Shown here: positions 25,447 to 33,015 of the stretch, one piece after another | Position numbering within the stretch: position 1 is the stretch's first letter | How the letters are laid out: each line of letters starts with the position of its first letter | Assembly: GCF_024435075.2 (NCBI RefSeq) | Contig: NZ_JAMZEG020000002.1 | Coordinates: 821,501 to 885,500, forward strand | Direction of reading: 5' to 3' | Length of the DNA stretch: 64,000 nt | DNA from: Marinomonas maritima | Lineage (GTDB): Bacteria > Pseudomonadota > Gammaproteobacteria > Pseudomonadales > Marinomonadaceae | The notes under the pieces: model-generated | Seen by the model: only the letters and a program-made list of their open reading frames with translations | Database searches by the model: none | Told to the model about the DNA's origin: nothing | Made by a program: the position numbers and the translations under genes

Positions 25447-25910
25447 TTTTTCTCCAAAATATACTCACGAAGAGTTTCTATTAAAATATTAGGGAATTGA
25501 CGATAATCTAAATACGGACACCATATATACGGATATGACACATAAGCAAGATGTTTTACACCTACTTCCTGCGCTGATTTTGATACAGGAAGCTGATCTC
25601 GAAACGTATTTCCAACCACAAACAGAACACCTTTGTAGTCATTCAGTTGATCTATTGAGAATGCTATTCCAACTTGATTGAATACATTCACATCACGACA
25701 CTCTCGCCAAGCCGGATAATTTTGCACTATGAGTTTTGCGATTATCGTCAATATTTTACGCCAGCGATTTCCATTAAGTTCAATCAGCACCGCACTGTCT
25801 GGCTTGGCCAAAAAAAAATGGTCCACATCATCAGGTAAAATAGGCTTATTTGGCAGGAGAAAAACATATTGAGCGTCACATGCTGAGGCGCCTAGCCATA
25901 AATCATTCAT
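25431..25910 (-). CDS. Conserved hypothetical protein (possibly DUF6942)
   Basis: The 159-residue protein has an N-terminal strand region (YVFLLPNKPILPDDVDHFF), a central GNRWRKILTIIAKL helix near residue 47 and a C-terminal PYLDYRQFPNILIETLREYI. From memory this resembles DUF6942 proteins of Vibrio and Shewanella, with the paired GN-WRK and CPY-DYRQ segments. No enzyme motif is seen. It is transcribed into the TerB-like gene with overlapping ends. Confidence 0.55.
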   Translation of the reverse strand: MNDLWLGASACDAQYVFLLPNKPILPDDVDHFFLAKPDSAVLIELNGNRWRKILTIIAKLIVQNYPAWRECRDVNVFNQVGIAFSIDQLNDYKGVLFVVGNTFRDQLPVSKSAQEVGVKHLAYVSYPYIWCPYLDYRQFPNILIETLREYILEKKCLTL

Positions 25911-25996
25911 TTAAATCTCCATTGCGCAGTAGAAAGAATACCTTGTGAACGATGGGTTATCAGCCTTTCATTCAGTAAAGACTGTGCAAGCAGGCG

Positions 25997-26010
25997 TAAC
26001 ATTAATGTTA
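25997..26010. promoter_or_regulatory. Perfect 14-bp palindrome, candidate operator
   Basis: TAACATTAATGTTA is its own reverse complement. It lies in the 228-base divergent space between the hypothetical gene at 25910 and the YeeE-type transporter genes, so it could bind a dimeric regulator. Confidence 0.35.
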
Positions 26011-26101
26011 TTACACTTCATTAATCCCCTCTACACTGATGAATTGATAACGCTACAAGTTTGTTTTTGGAAATTACATTAGACAATGCTTATTAATATA
26101 A

Positions 26102-26117
26102 ATTAGAATGATCTAAT
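26102..26117. promoter_or_regulatory. Inverted repeat before the YeeE/YedE pair, candidate operator
   Basis: ATTAG (26102-26106) and CTAAT (26113-26117) flank six bases, 22 bases before the transporter start. Similar AT-rich dyads are bound by ArsR-family sulfur-sensing repressors of related transporter genes, but no such regulator gene is seen here. Confidence 0.3.
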
Positions 26118-26138
26118 ATTATTAAAAGGAACTTCACC

Positions 26139-26537
26139 ATGGACACTATCTTTAATCCCCTCGTCGGCGGCCTATTAATAGGTGCAACGGCAACACTCTA
26201 TCTTCTTTGCCTAGGAAAAGTTATTGGCATCAGTGGTATTTTGTCACAACTTCTCTTCAATAAAGAGCGATTCTTACCTTTTCTATTTATTGCCGGTCTC
26301 ATTATTGGCGGCAGCGTCTATGGCATATTGACAGAGCAAACCGTCGCTTTTCCTGAAAGCAGAAGCCCACTACTGTTGATTATTTCTGGTTTGCTAGTTG
26401 GATATGGCACGAGGCTTGGCGGTGGATGTACCAGTGGTCATGGTGTCTGTGGTATTTCTCGATTATCTCCGCGCTCTATTACGGCAACTCTCATCTTCAT
26501 GTTGACTGCCATCATTACTGTTTCTGTCTTATATTAG
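26139..26537 (+). CDS. YeeE/YedE-family transporter, first half
   Basis: The 132-residue membrane protein has about four helices and the conserved cysteine-containing loop GYGTRLGGGCTSGHGVCGISRLSPRS, typical of the N-terminal half of YeeE/YedE (sulfur-compound) transporters. Full-length members such as TsuA take up thiosulfate. Here the two halves are separate genes, as in PmpA/PmpB-type pairs. An AAAGGA ribosome site precedes the ATG. The cargo may be thiosulfate or another sulfane-sulfur compound. Confidence 0.82.
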   Translation: MDTIFNPLVGGLLIGATATLYLLCLGKVIGISGILSQLLFNKERFLPFLFIAGLIIGGSVYGILTEQTVAFPESRSPLLLIISGLLVGYGTRLGGGCTSGHGVCGISRLSPRSITATLIFMLTAIITVSVLY

Positions 26538-26547
26538 GAGAATGATT

Positions 26548-26967
26548 ATGTATGCTATTGTCACGCTCGTTTCCGGCTTACTATTTGGATTAGGTTTAGC
26601 ATTCTCCGAAATGACAAATCCCGCTGTTGTTATCGGCTTTCTAGATGTTTTTGGTGATTGGAATCCTTCTCTTCTTATTGTAATGGCAAGTGCTATTGTC
26701 GTTGGTATGATTGGCTACACTATAAAAAACAAACGCTTAAAACCGCTGCTGGGCGGATACTGGCAAGTTCCTAACTTGCGCCATATCGATTCAAAATTGG
26801 TTGTAGGTTCCGTGTTATTTGGGATAGGTTGGGGATTAAGTGGTTACTGTCCAGGTCCTGGCCTTACCGCGTTGATTAACAATCCAAGCGAAGGCTTTTA
26901 TTTTGTGTCAGCCCTAATGTTAGGCAGTGGATTACATTTTATTCAGACACGAATAACAAATAAATAG
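26548..26967 (+). CDS. YeeE/YedE-family transporter, second half
   Basis: The 139-residue partner has about four helices and the loop GIGWGLSGYCPGPGLTAL, the C-terminal-half signature with one conserved Cys. I choose ATG 26548 because GGAG at 26537-26540 is then seven bases away, whereas ATG 26542 is too close to it. It follows the first half by 10 bases, and a strong terminator ends the pair. The N-terminal FSEMTNPAVVIGFLDVFGDW is also typical. Confidence 0.82.
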   Translation: MYAIVTLVSGLLFGLGLAFSEMTNPAVVIGFLDVFGDWNPSLLIVMASAIVVGMIGYTIKNKRLKPLLGGYWQVPNLRHIDSKLVVGSVLFGIGWGLSGYCPGPGLTALINNPSEGFYFVSALMLGSGLHFIQTRITNK

Positions 26968-26984
26968 TGTAAAAAAAGGATTTC

Positions 26985-27012
26985 AAAAAGAGACTTTTTG
27001 CAGTCTCTTTTT
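26985..27012 (+). terminator. Terminator after the YeeE/YedE pair
   Basis: Perfect 11-bp arms AAAAAGAGACT (26985-26995) and AGTCTCTTTTT (27002-27012) with a six-base loop and a longer T-run after. Confidence 0.88.
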
Positions 27013-27037
27013 TTTTCATTAAACTTTAAAAAAACAC

Positions 27038-27066
27038 TTGACGCAGCGCTCTCTTGGTTTTAAATT
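27038..27066 (+). promoter_or_regulatory. Promoter for the decarboxylase gene with a GC-rich discriminator
   Basis: TTGACG (27038-27043), a 17-base spacer and TAAATT (27061-27066) form a good sigma-70 match. The bases after the -10 are GCGCCCGCG, a GC-rich discriminator like those of growth-rate-controlled promoters. Transcription would start near 27073, leaving about 155 bases before the coding start. Confidence 0.55.
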
Positions 27067-27072
27067 GCGCCC

Positions 27073-27230
27073 GCGTCATTGCTGAACATAATCCGCACCG
27101 CTTCAACTGCTGCGCTAGTCGCTTAAGGCCATTAAGGCCGGATAAGTAACAGCCACAAGTAGGACGGGAGAAGGTAAAGGCGTTTACTTATAATCGGTTT
27201 ATGTTTGTACCTTTAAGGAGCTCTTAGCTT
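27073..27230 (+). promoter_or_regulatory. Long 5' leader of the ornithine/lysine decarboxylase gene
   Basis: About 155 bases of untranslated leader are predicted. It contains a repeated AAGGCC (around 27128-27143) and a possible pairing of TAAAGG (near 27175) with CCTTTA just before the ribosome site AAGGAG. Polyamine genes in other bacteria have structured leaders, so this may be a regulatory RNA. I cannot match it to a known class. Confidence 0.35.
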
Positions 27231-28397
27231 ATGTCTATTGACGTTAATTCTTTCTACACACCAGAGCGTTTCGCTCGTTTCAAAGCCTTTGCAGAAGACA
27301 AAGAAACCCCTTTTGTTGTTATCGATACCGATATCATCGACGAAGCCTATACTGAGTTAACAAAAGGCTTTCCTGTTGCTGATATATTCTATGCAATTAA
27401 AGCCAACCCGGCACCAGAAATACTAACGCTCCTTCGTGATCGTGGTTCAAATTTTGATGTGGCGTCACGTTACGAATTGGATAAATTGCTTGCCATTGGC
27501 GACGTTTCTCCTGATCGTGTGAGTTATGGCAACACGATTAAAAAAGCAAAAGATGTTCGTTATTTCTATGAAAAAGGCGTCCGTATGTTCGCGACTGATT
27601 CTGAAGCAGATTTACGCAACATTGCGAAAGCAGCGCCAGGTTCACGAGTTTATGTACGCATTCTGACGGAAGGAACGGTTACGGCAGATTGGCCTCTTTC
27701 TCGTAAATTCGGCTGCCGTCCAGACATGGCGATGGATTTGCTTGTATTAGCAAAAGAGCTTGGTCTTATTCCTTATGGAATTTCGTTTCACGTGGGTTCG
27801 CAACAGCGTGATATCGGAGCATGGGATGCTGCAATCGCCAGTGTCAAAGTGATTTTTGAACGCCTTAAAGAAGAAGACGATATTACGCTTCAAATGATCA
27901 ACATGGGCGGTGGCTTCCCTGCTAACTACATTACACGTACGAATGAACTTTCTACGTACGCTGAAGAAATCACACGCTTTTTAGAAGAGGACTTTGGTAC
28001 AGATCTACCTCGTGTCATTCTTGAGCCAGGTCGCTCTTTGATTTCTAATGCCGGGGTTCTGGTCAGTGAAGTTGTGTTGATTTCACGTAAATCTCATACC
28101 GCTTTAAACCGTTGGGTTTACACGGATGTTGGTAAATTCTCTGGCCTAATTGAAACATTAGACGAGTCAATCAAATACCCGATCCATGTCGACAAAGGCG
28201 GCGAGTTAGAAGAGGTAATTATTGCTGGCCCAACGTGTGATAGTGCCGACATTATGTATGAAAACTATAAATATGGTTTGCCATTAAACTTGGCTATTGG
28301 TGATCGTATGTACTGGTTATCTACTGGCGCTTACACGACAACATACAGCGCGGTAGAGTTTAACGGCTTCCCGCCTTTGGCCTCCTATTACTTGTAG
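27231..28397 (+). CDS. Ornithine/lysine decarboxylase, fold III (alanine-racemase type)
   Basis: The 388-residue PLP enzyme makes putrescine (and possibly cadaverine). Lys57 in YAIKANP binds PLP. HVGSQQ near 185 and NMGGGFPANY near 224 hold the phosphate and substrate, ILEPGRSLI near 263 is the usual glycine turn, and GPTCDSADIM near 333 carries the catalytic Cys. This is the eukaryote-like type also found in Pseudomonas, not the large SpeC of E. coli. The ribosome site is AAGGAG, and the gene stands alone with its own promoter and terminator. Confidence 0.92.
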   Translation: MSIDVNSFYTPERFARFKAFAEDKETPFVVIDTDIIDEAYTELTKGFPVADIFYAIKANPAPEILTLLRDRGSNFDVASRYELDKLLAIGDVSPDRVSYGNTIKKAKDVRYFYEKGVRMFATDSEADLRNIAKAAPGSRVYVRILTEGTVTADWPLSRKFGCRPDMAMDLLVLAKELGLIPYGISFHVGSQQRDIGAWDAAIASVKVIFERLKEEDDITLQMINMGGGFPANYITRTNELSTYAEEITRFLEEDFGTDLPRVILEPGRSLISNAGVLVSEVVLISRKSHTALNRWVYTDVGKFSGLIETLDESIKYPIHVDKGGELEEVIIAGPTCDSADIMYENYKYGLPLNLAIGDRMYWLSTGAYTTTYSAVEFNGFPPLASYYL

Positions 28398-28422
28398 TTT
28401 CTTCGCGTTTTAAATAAAAATC

Positions 28423-28457
28423 AGAAAGCCTCGGATATAATATTCTGAGGCTTTTTT
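28423..28457 (+). terminator. Terminator after the decarboxylase gene
   Basis: AAAGCCTC (28425-28432) pairs with GAGGCTTT (28447-28454), extended by two more pairs inside, with a T-run after. It lies about 30 bases after the stop. Confidence 0.85.
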
Positions 28458-28515
28458 ATTGGAATGTATGTCTTACTGAGCAATAATGAAACCTCATATT
28501 AAAGAGGATTTTTTC

Positions 28516-29358
28516 ATGTCGTACTCCCTTAGTGAGCTTGTGATCTACCCTATAAAATCTATTAAAGGTATATCATTAGAAGTTAGCCAAGTTGACAAAG
28601 TAGGTCTTTGGGGTGATCGACGGTATATGTTAGTAAAGTCTGACGGCGAATGCCTAACGGCTCGAACACACCCTACATTAATATTGGTTGTGGCTGAGGC
28701 CGCTGAAAGTGGTGTATGGCAACTTTCTCACTCAGGCATGTCAAGTAACCTTATTTTGGATCCTGCTACGTTCTCAGACAAATATGAAGAGGTTGTTGTT
28801 TGGGAGAATACAGTAAACGGACAGCGTGTTTTGGAAGAGGCGGATGCCTGGTTTAGTAAAATATTGGGAGAAACCGTTAAATTAATCTATTTTGGTGATA
28901 AATCAGAACGCTATACCAACCGTAGACCAGAGATGCCTGTTGCCTTTGCCGATGGCTACCCATTCTTGCTGACCACACAAGCCTCTTTACTCGAGTTAAA
29001 TCGAACCTGCCCTGAACACATTGAAATGGCGCAGTTTCGCCCTAATCTTGTTGTTAAAGGAAATAAGCCATTCGAAGAAGACAGTTGGAAGCGAATCAAA
29101 ATTGGTGAGGTAGAATTCGAGAACGTGAAGCCTTGCATTCGCTGCATTTTTACGACATTAAACCCAACGACAGCTGAGCGCCTTCCAAAGGGTGAACCCT
29201 TAAAAACCTTAGGTAAATTTCGCCTTCTAGACAATAAAGGCATTACTTTTGGCATTAATATGATTGCGTTGAACACCGGAAGAATACACCTTGATGACAA
29301 AGTTGAGGTACTTGAATACCAAAAACCTGATGGTTATCTCGATAGACGAAAAAAATAA
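28516..29358 (+). CDS. MOSC-domain protein (YcbX-like)
   Basis: The 280-residue protein has an N-terminal MOSC beta-barrel domain (ELVIYPIKSIKGISLEVSQV) and a C-terminal MOSC domain. The latter contains the segment RFRPNLVV-like AQFRPNLVVKG near residue 180 and the conserved cysteine CIRCIFTTLNPTT near 210. YcbX-type proteins use molybdenum cofactor to reduce N-hydroxylated compounds. The start at 28516 follows an AGAGGA ribosome site by seven bases; a longer frame from 28486 has none. No C-terminal 2Fe-2S ferredoxin domain is present, unlike E. coli YcbX. Confidence 0.85.
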   Translation: MSYSLSELVIYPIKSIKGISLEVSQVDKVGLWGDRRYMLVKSDGECLTARTHPTLILVVAEAAESGVWQLSHSGMSSNLILDPATFSDKYEEVVVWENTVNGQRVLEEADAWFSKILGETVKLIYFGDKSERYTNRRPEMPVAFADGYPFLLTTQASLLELNRTCPEHIEMAQFRPNLVVKGNKPFEEDSWKRIKIGEVEFENVKPCIRCIFTTLNPTTAERLPKGEPLKTLGKFRLLDNKGITFGINMIALNTGRIHLDDKVEVLEYQKPDGYLDRRKK

Positions 29359-29375
29359 CCATTGTTTACGAACAC

Positions 29376-29408
29376 AAAAAAAGGAAGACTAATAAGTCTT
29401 CCTTTTTT
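29376..29408. terminator. Bidirectional terminator between MOSC gene and ybiT
   Basis: Arms AAAAAAGGAAGACT and AGTCTTCCTTTTTT around an AATA loop form a 13-14 bp stem with A and T runs on both sides. The two genes converge here. Confidence 0.9.
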
Positions 29409-29430
29409 ATAACAGAACAAAGGCGTTGGC

Positions 29431-31017
29431 TTAAGATTCTTGCTTAGCCAGATATTCGTCGTATGTTCCGTGAAAATCAACAATGCCTTCACTTGTTACT
29501 TCAACAATGCGAGTTGCCAAAGAAGAAACAAATTCACGGTCATGGCTGACGAAAATCAATGTTCCCGGATAGTTATCAAGCGCTAAGTTTAAAGACTCTA
29601 TTGATTCCATGTCCATGTGGTTTGTTGGTTCATCCATCAGCAAAACGTTTGGTTTTTGAAGCATTATCTTGCCAAACAACATGCGGCCTTGCTCACCACC
29701 AGACAGTACTTTAACCGACTTTTTGATATCATTTTGAGAGAATAGTAAGCGACCCAAGGTACCACGAATAATTTGTTCGTCGTCGCCCTCTTGGCCCCAT
29801 TGAGCCATCCATTCGATCAGATCAACATCGTCTTCAAAATCAAGGTGATGGTCTTGAGCATAGTAGCCTAGGTTGGCATTTTCAGACCACTTTACAGTAC
29901 CTTTGGTTAACTCAGTATCCCCTACTAAACATTTAAGCAGTGTGGTTTTACCAATACCGTTTGGACCGATAACCGCAATACGCTCACCTACTTCCACCAT
30001 CATATTTAGGCCGCTAAATAACGGCTCATCATAGGATTTTGCAACATTTTCAATTTGAACCGCCATACGGTGCAATTTTTTCTCTTGCTCGAAGCGAATG
30101 AATGGGTTTTGACGGCTAGACGGTTTTACATCTTCAAGCTGGATTTTATCAATTTGTTTGGCACGAGATGTGGCTTGTTTAGATTTTGATGCGTTAGCAG
30201 AAAATCGGCTTACAAACGATTTAAGTTCGTTAATTTGTGCTTTTTTCTTAGCGTTATCAGACAATAAGCGCTCGCGAGCTTGAGTTGACGCCGTCATGTA
30301 CTCATCATAATTCCCAGAGAATAAACGTAATTCACCGTAATCCAAATCCGCCATGTTAGTACACACCGAATTAAGGAAGTGACGGTCATGGGAAATGATG
30401 ATCATAGTGCAATTACGGTCGACTAATACGCCTTCTAACCAACGAATAGTATTGATATCCAAGTTGTTGGTAGGCTCATCGAGAAGTAATATTTCTGGGT
30501 CTGAAAACAGCGCCTGCGCAAGCAAAACTCGCAATTTCAAACCTGGCGCTACTTCGCTCATTAATCCGTAATGTTGTTCTGTTGCAATTCCGACACCGAG
30601 CAAAAGTTCGCCCGCACGAGCGTCAGCTGTGTAGCCATCCATTTCTGCAAACTCTGCTTCCAGATCACCGGCGCGCAGACCGTCAGCTTCGGTCATTTCT
30701 GGATTAGCGTAAATTGCATCTTTTTCAGCTTTAATCGCCCAAAGTTCAGTATGCCCCATGATGACTGTATCAATAACGGAATACTCTTCGTAAGCGAATT
30801 GGTCTTGTTTCAATTTACCAAGGCGCTCGTTTGGATCTTTAGAAACATTCCCAGAGCTTGGCTCTAAGTCGCCGCCTAGGATTTTCATAAAGGTAGATTT
30901 ACCACACCCATTTGCGCCAATAAGACCATAGCGCTTGCCTTCTCCAAACTTAACAGAGACATTTTCAAAAAGAGGTTTTGCACCAAATTGCATGGTGATG
31001 TTGGCCGTCGTTAACAA
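29431..31017 (-). CDS. ybiT: ABC-F family ATPase YbiT
   Basis: The 528-residue protein has two ABC domains in one chain and no membrane part. Walker A motifs are GANGCGKSTFMKIL (about residue 34) and GPNGIGKTTLLKCL (about 350). Signature motifs are APGLKLRVLLAQ and LSGGEQGRMLFGK, and Walker B motifs are LLLDEPTNNLD and LLMDEPTNHMD. A linker lies between. ABC-F proteins act on the ribosome, and YbiT is the best match by length and linker. The space 31018-31286 upstream holds no gene that I can see. Confidence 0.93.
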   Translation of the reverse strand: MLTTANITMQFGAKPLFENVSVKFGEGKRYGLIGANGCGKSTFMKILGGDLEPSSGNVSKDPNERLGKLKQDQFAYEEYSVIDTVIMGHTELWAIKAEKDAIYANPEMTEADGLRAGDLEAEFAEMDGYTADARAGELLLGVGIATEQHYGLMSEVAPGLKLRVLLAQALFSDPEILLLDEPTNNLDINTIRWLEGVLVDRNCTMIIISHDRHFLNSVCTNMADLDYGELRLFSGNYDEYMTASTQARERLLSDNAKKKAQINELKSFVSRFSANASKSKQATSRAKQIDKIQLEDVKPSSRQNPFIRFEQEKKLHRMAVQIENVAKSYDEPLFSGLNMMVEVGERIAVIGPNGIGKTTLLKCLVGDTELTKGTVKWSENANLGYYAQDHHLDFEDDVDLIEWMAQWGQEGDDEQIIRGTLGRLLFSQNDIKKSVKVLSGGEQGRMLFGKIMLQKPNVLLMDEPTNHMDMESIESLNLALDNYPGTLIFVSHDREFVSSLATRIVEVTSEGIVDFHGTYDEYLAKQES

Positions 31018-31322
31018 AGTATTCTTCCGTTTATCATGAGGTAAGTTGTTATGCTCTTACTAGTGGGTTAAACCCTCAGAGCAAAGATGATGTTACGTAT
31101 TATCGCACAGATTGTTTCGACTCTTTAGTGGGGAAAGTACTTATTACATAAAAAAATGTGAACTTACTGTTACATAGTGGTTCATAAGCGTTACCAGAGA
31201 ATACAAAACGCTGCTACTACTCTTATTAAAACGGGACTAAAACTAATATAAGAAGCTTGGCTATTTAGAAATGTGGTTTATAGCCGATGACATATAAGAG
31301 ACCCACAGCGACGGAGACGAAA

Positions 31323-31817
31323 ATGAAAACCGTCTTAGCAAAAAACACACAGTACGACATATCTTCTTCACATTTGAAAGAAGGCTCTATTTTTGGCGCC
31401 TTGTCAGATTCTTCCATCACGTTTTTATTGGAATATGGCGTGTTACATCAAGCCAGTAAAGGGGATGAAATATTTGCCTACGGCAGTAAAGGTACGAGTT
31501 TCCATACTGTACTTTATGGAACGCTGGACTTTTATAAACAACACGGCGAGAAAAAGACACGCACCCGTACCATTCAGTTTGGGGAAGCTATTGGCTTTGT
31601 CTCCATGATAGCCCTGCATGAGCGCGTTGGTAACCTATACGCCTTAGAAGACTGCTTGCTACTTGAAATTTCAAGTCAATTATTCAGTGACTTTCATGAC
31701 AAATACCCTTTTGATTTTGGCATATTACTAATGAATTTATCGAGAGATATGGCCAGAACAATTCGGGTATTAAGTAATTCATTGGTTGAAAATGATGTAG
31801 TGGTTAAAGAAGACTAG
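31323..31817 (+). CDS. Stand-alone cyclic-nucleotide-binding domain protein
   Basis: The 164-residue protein is a CRP-type cNMP-binding beta barrel. It has FGALSDSSITFLLEYGVLHQ at the N-terminus, the glycine turn AYGSKGTSFHTVLYGTLDFY near residue 60, and RTIQFGEAIGFVSMIALHERVG near the phosphate-binding cassette. A following helix ends the protein with no helix-turn-helix. I choose ATG 31323 because GGAG lies six bases upstream. The cassette lacks the typical GE-(I/L)-x-x-x-x-RxA arginine-serine pair, so ligand binding is uncertain. It may act as a sensor without DNA binding. Confidence 0.7.
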   Translation: MKTVLAKNTQYDISSSHLKEGSIFGALSDSSITFLLEYGVLHQASKGDEIFAYGSKGTSFHTVLYGTLDFYKQHGEKKTRTRTIQFGEAIGFVSMIALHERVGNLYALEDCLLLEISSQLFSDFHDKYPFDFGILLMNLSRDMARTIRVLSNSLVENDVVVKED

Positions 31818-31831
31818 TATGGTGAGAGAAG

Positions 31832-31861
31832 AGTAAGTTGACAAGAAAGTGCCAACTTACT
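31832..31861. terminator. Hairpin between the cNMP gene and ridA-like pseudogene
   Basis: AGTAAGTTG (31832-31840) and CAACTTACT (31853-31861) form a 9-bp stem with a 12-base loop between two convergent genes. There is no clear T-run, so its terminator activity is uncertain. Confidence 0.4.
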
Positions 31862-31871
31862 TGGCAGTGTA

Positions 31872-32229
31872 TTACTTTGGCGCTGCGACAACCGAGATTT
31901 CGACCAATAACTCTGGTCTTGCCATTTTCGCTTCAATACAAGCAAGCGCGAGCTGGTGCACAACCTTCAGGGATCCAAGCATCCCAAACAGCATTCATTG
32001 CAGCAAAGTCTTTCATGTCACGAATGTAGATAGTTGCAGACAGGATATTGGCTTTATCTGATGCAGCTTGATCTAACAAAGTATCTACTTTATCCAGCAT
32101 TGTTTGAGTTTGTTCTGTAATGCCAGCATTGGCATCTGCGCCAACTTGACCACAAAGGTAAATCGTTTCGTTATGTTTAACGATACGACTCATACGCTGC
32201 CCTACTTCCATGCGTTCAATGGTAGCCAT
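31872..32229 (-). pseudogene. RidA-family (YjgF/YER057c) gene disrupted by a 4-base duplication
   Basis: From ATG 32229 the frame codes RIVKHNETIYLCGQVGAD and ends early at 31933 after IPEGCAPARACLY. In a shifted frame the normal family ending IEAKMARPELLVEISVVAAP continues to TAA 31872-31874. The break sits on a tandem AAGCAAGC (31940-31947); deleting one AAGC copy restores a 117-residue protein with the conserved ARAC-E-K pattern. RidA proteins hydrolyse reactive enamines. The lesion may be a real recent mutation, a slippage-prone phase switch or a sequence error. Confidence 0.75.
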
Positions 32230-32320
32230 AAAAACCTCTATTAGATTAAAAATAAGAACAATGTTTTATATCGTATTTATTTATAAAAACCAACAACATA
32301 AATGATATAACGCTAAAGAA

Positions 32321-32929
32321 TTAGAACTCTAACCCTTTCTGAGCCTTAATGCCTCGTTTAAAAGCATGCTTAATTTCTTTGATTTCACTCACTGTATCTG
32401 CCAATTCAATCAGTGGATCAGATGCCCCTCGACCAGTCACAACAAGATGTTGATTATCAGGACGCTGCATTAAAGCCTTAAGTACATCATCTTCATTCAA
32501 ATATTCGTAATGCAGCAAATAGGTTAATTCATCAAGAACAACTAGGTCAATGCTTGGATCTGCAAGCATAATCTCTGCTTTTTTCCATGCCTGCATTGAA
32601 GAAATAATATCTGATTCACGATTCTGCGTTTCCCAAGTAAATCCAGCCGGCATAATTTCCCACTGGACATTTTCTTGTTGTTTGAAAAAATCGATCTCCC
32701 CTGTATTCCATTCACCTTTTAAGAATTGCACTACACCGACCTTCATCCCATGACCCAAAGCTCGTGCCACCATACCCAATGCGGAGCTCGATTTCCCTTT
32801 GCCATTTCCCGTCAGAAGCACAAATGTACCTTTATCTTCTTGTGCTTTTGCAATGCGTTTATCGACATGCAACTTGATAGCTTGCATACGCTGTTTATGC
32901 TGATCTGGGTCTTTGATGGTTTTTGCCAT
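32321..32929 (-). CDS. cobO: Corrinoid adenosyltransferase BtuR/CobO
   Basis: The 202-residue enzyme transfers an adenosyl group from ATP to cob(I)alamin. The P-loop is LLTGNGKGKSSSALGMVARA near residue 34, followed by VGVVQFLKGEWNTGE and LVVLDELTYLLHYEYL, all typical of CobO/BtuR. I use ATG 32929, since AAGGAA stands just upstream and MAKTIKDPDQHKQRM fits the family start. It is downstream of metH on the same strand. AdoCbl is not the MetH cofactor, but both enzymes use cobalamin. Confidence 0.94.
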   Translation of the reverse strand: MAKTIKDPDQHKQRMQAIKLHVDKRIAKAQEDKGTFVLLTGNGKGKSSSALGMVARALGHGMKVGVVQFLKGEWNTGEIDFFKQQENVQWEIMPAGFTWETQNRESDIISSMQAWKKAEIMLADPSIDLVVLDELTYLLHYEYLNEDDVLKALMQRPDNQHLVVTGRGASDPLIELADTVSEIKEIKHAFKRGIKAQKGLEF

Positions 32930-32975
32930 GAAAATTTCCTTAATGAATAGTACGAGTCCCCTTCGAGGCAAGAGT

Positions 32976-33008
32976 AACCAGTCCGTATAAGATACGTACG
33001 GACTGGTT
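32976..33008. terminator. Hairpin between metH and cobO
   Basis: Perfect 12-bp arms (32976-32987 and 32997-33008) around a nine-base loop lie eight bases after the metH stop. There is only a weak T-run on the minus strand, so it may slow or stabilise a metH-cobO transcript rather than end it. Confidence 0.5.
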
Positions 33009-33015
33009 TAAAAAA

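Noticed and set aside
27201..27227. Eight-residue leader peptide (MFVPLRSS) before the decarboxylase
   Set aside because: It has no ribosome site of its own and overlaps the ribosome site of the main gene; probably chance.
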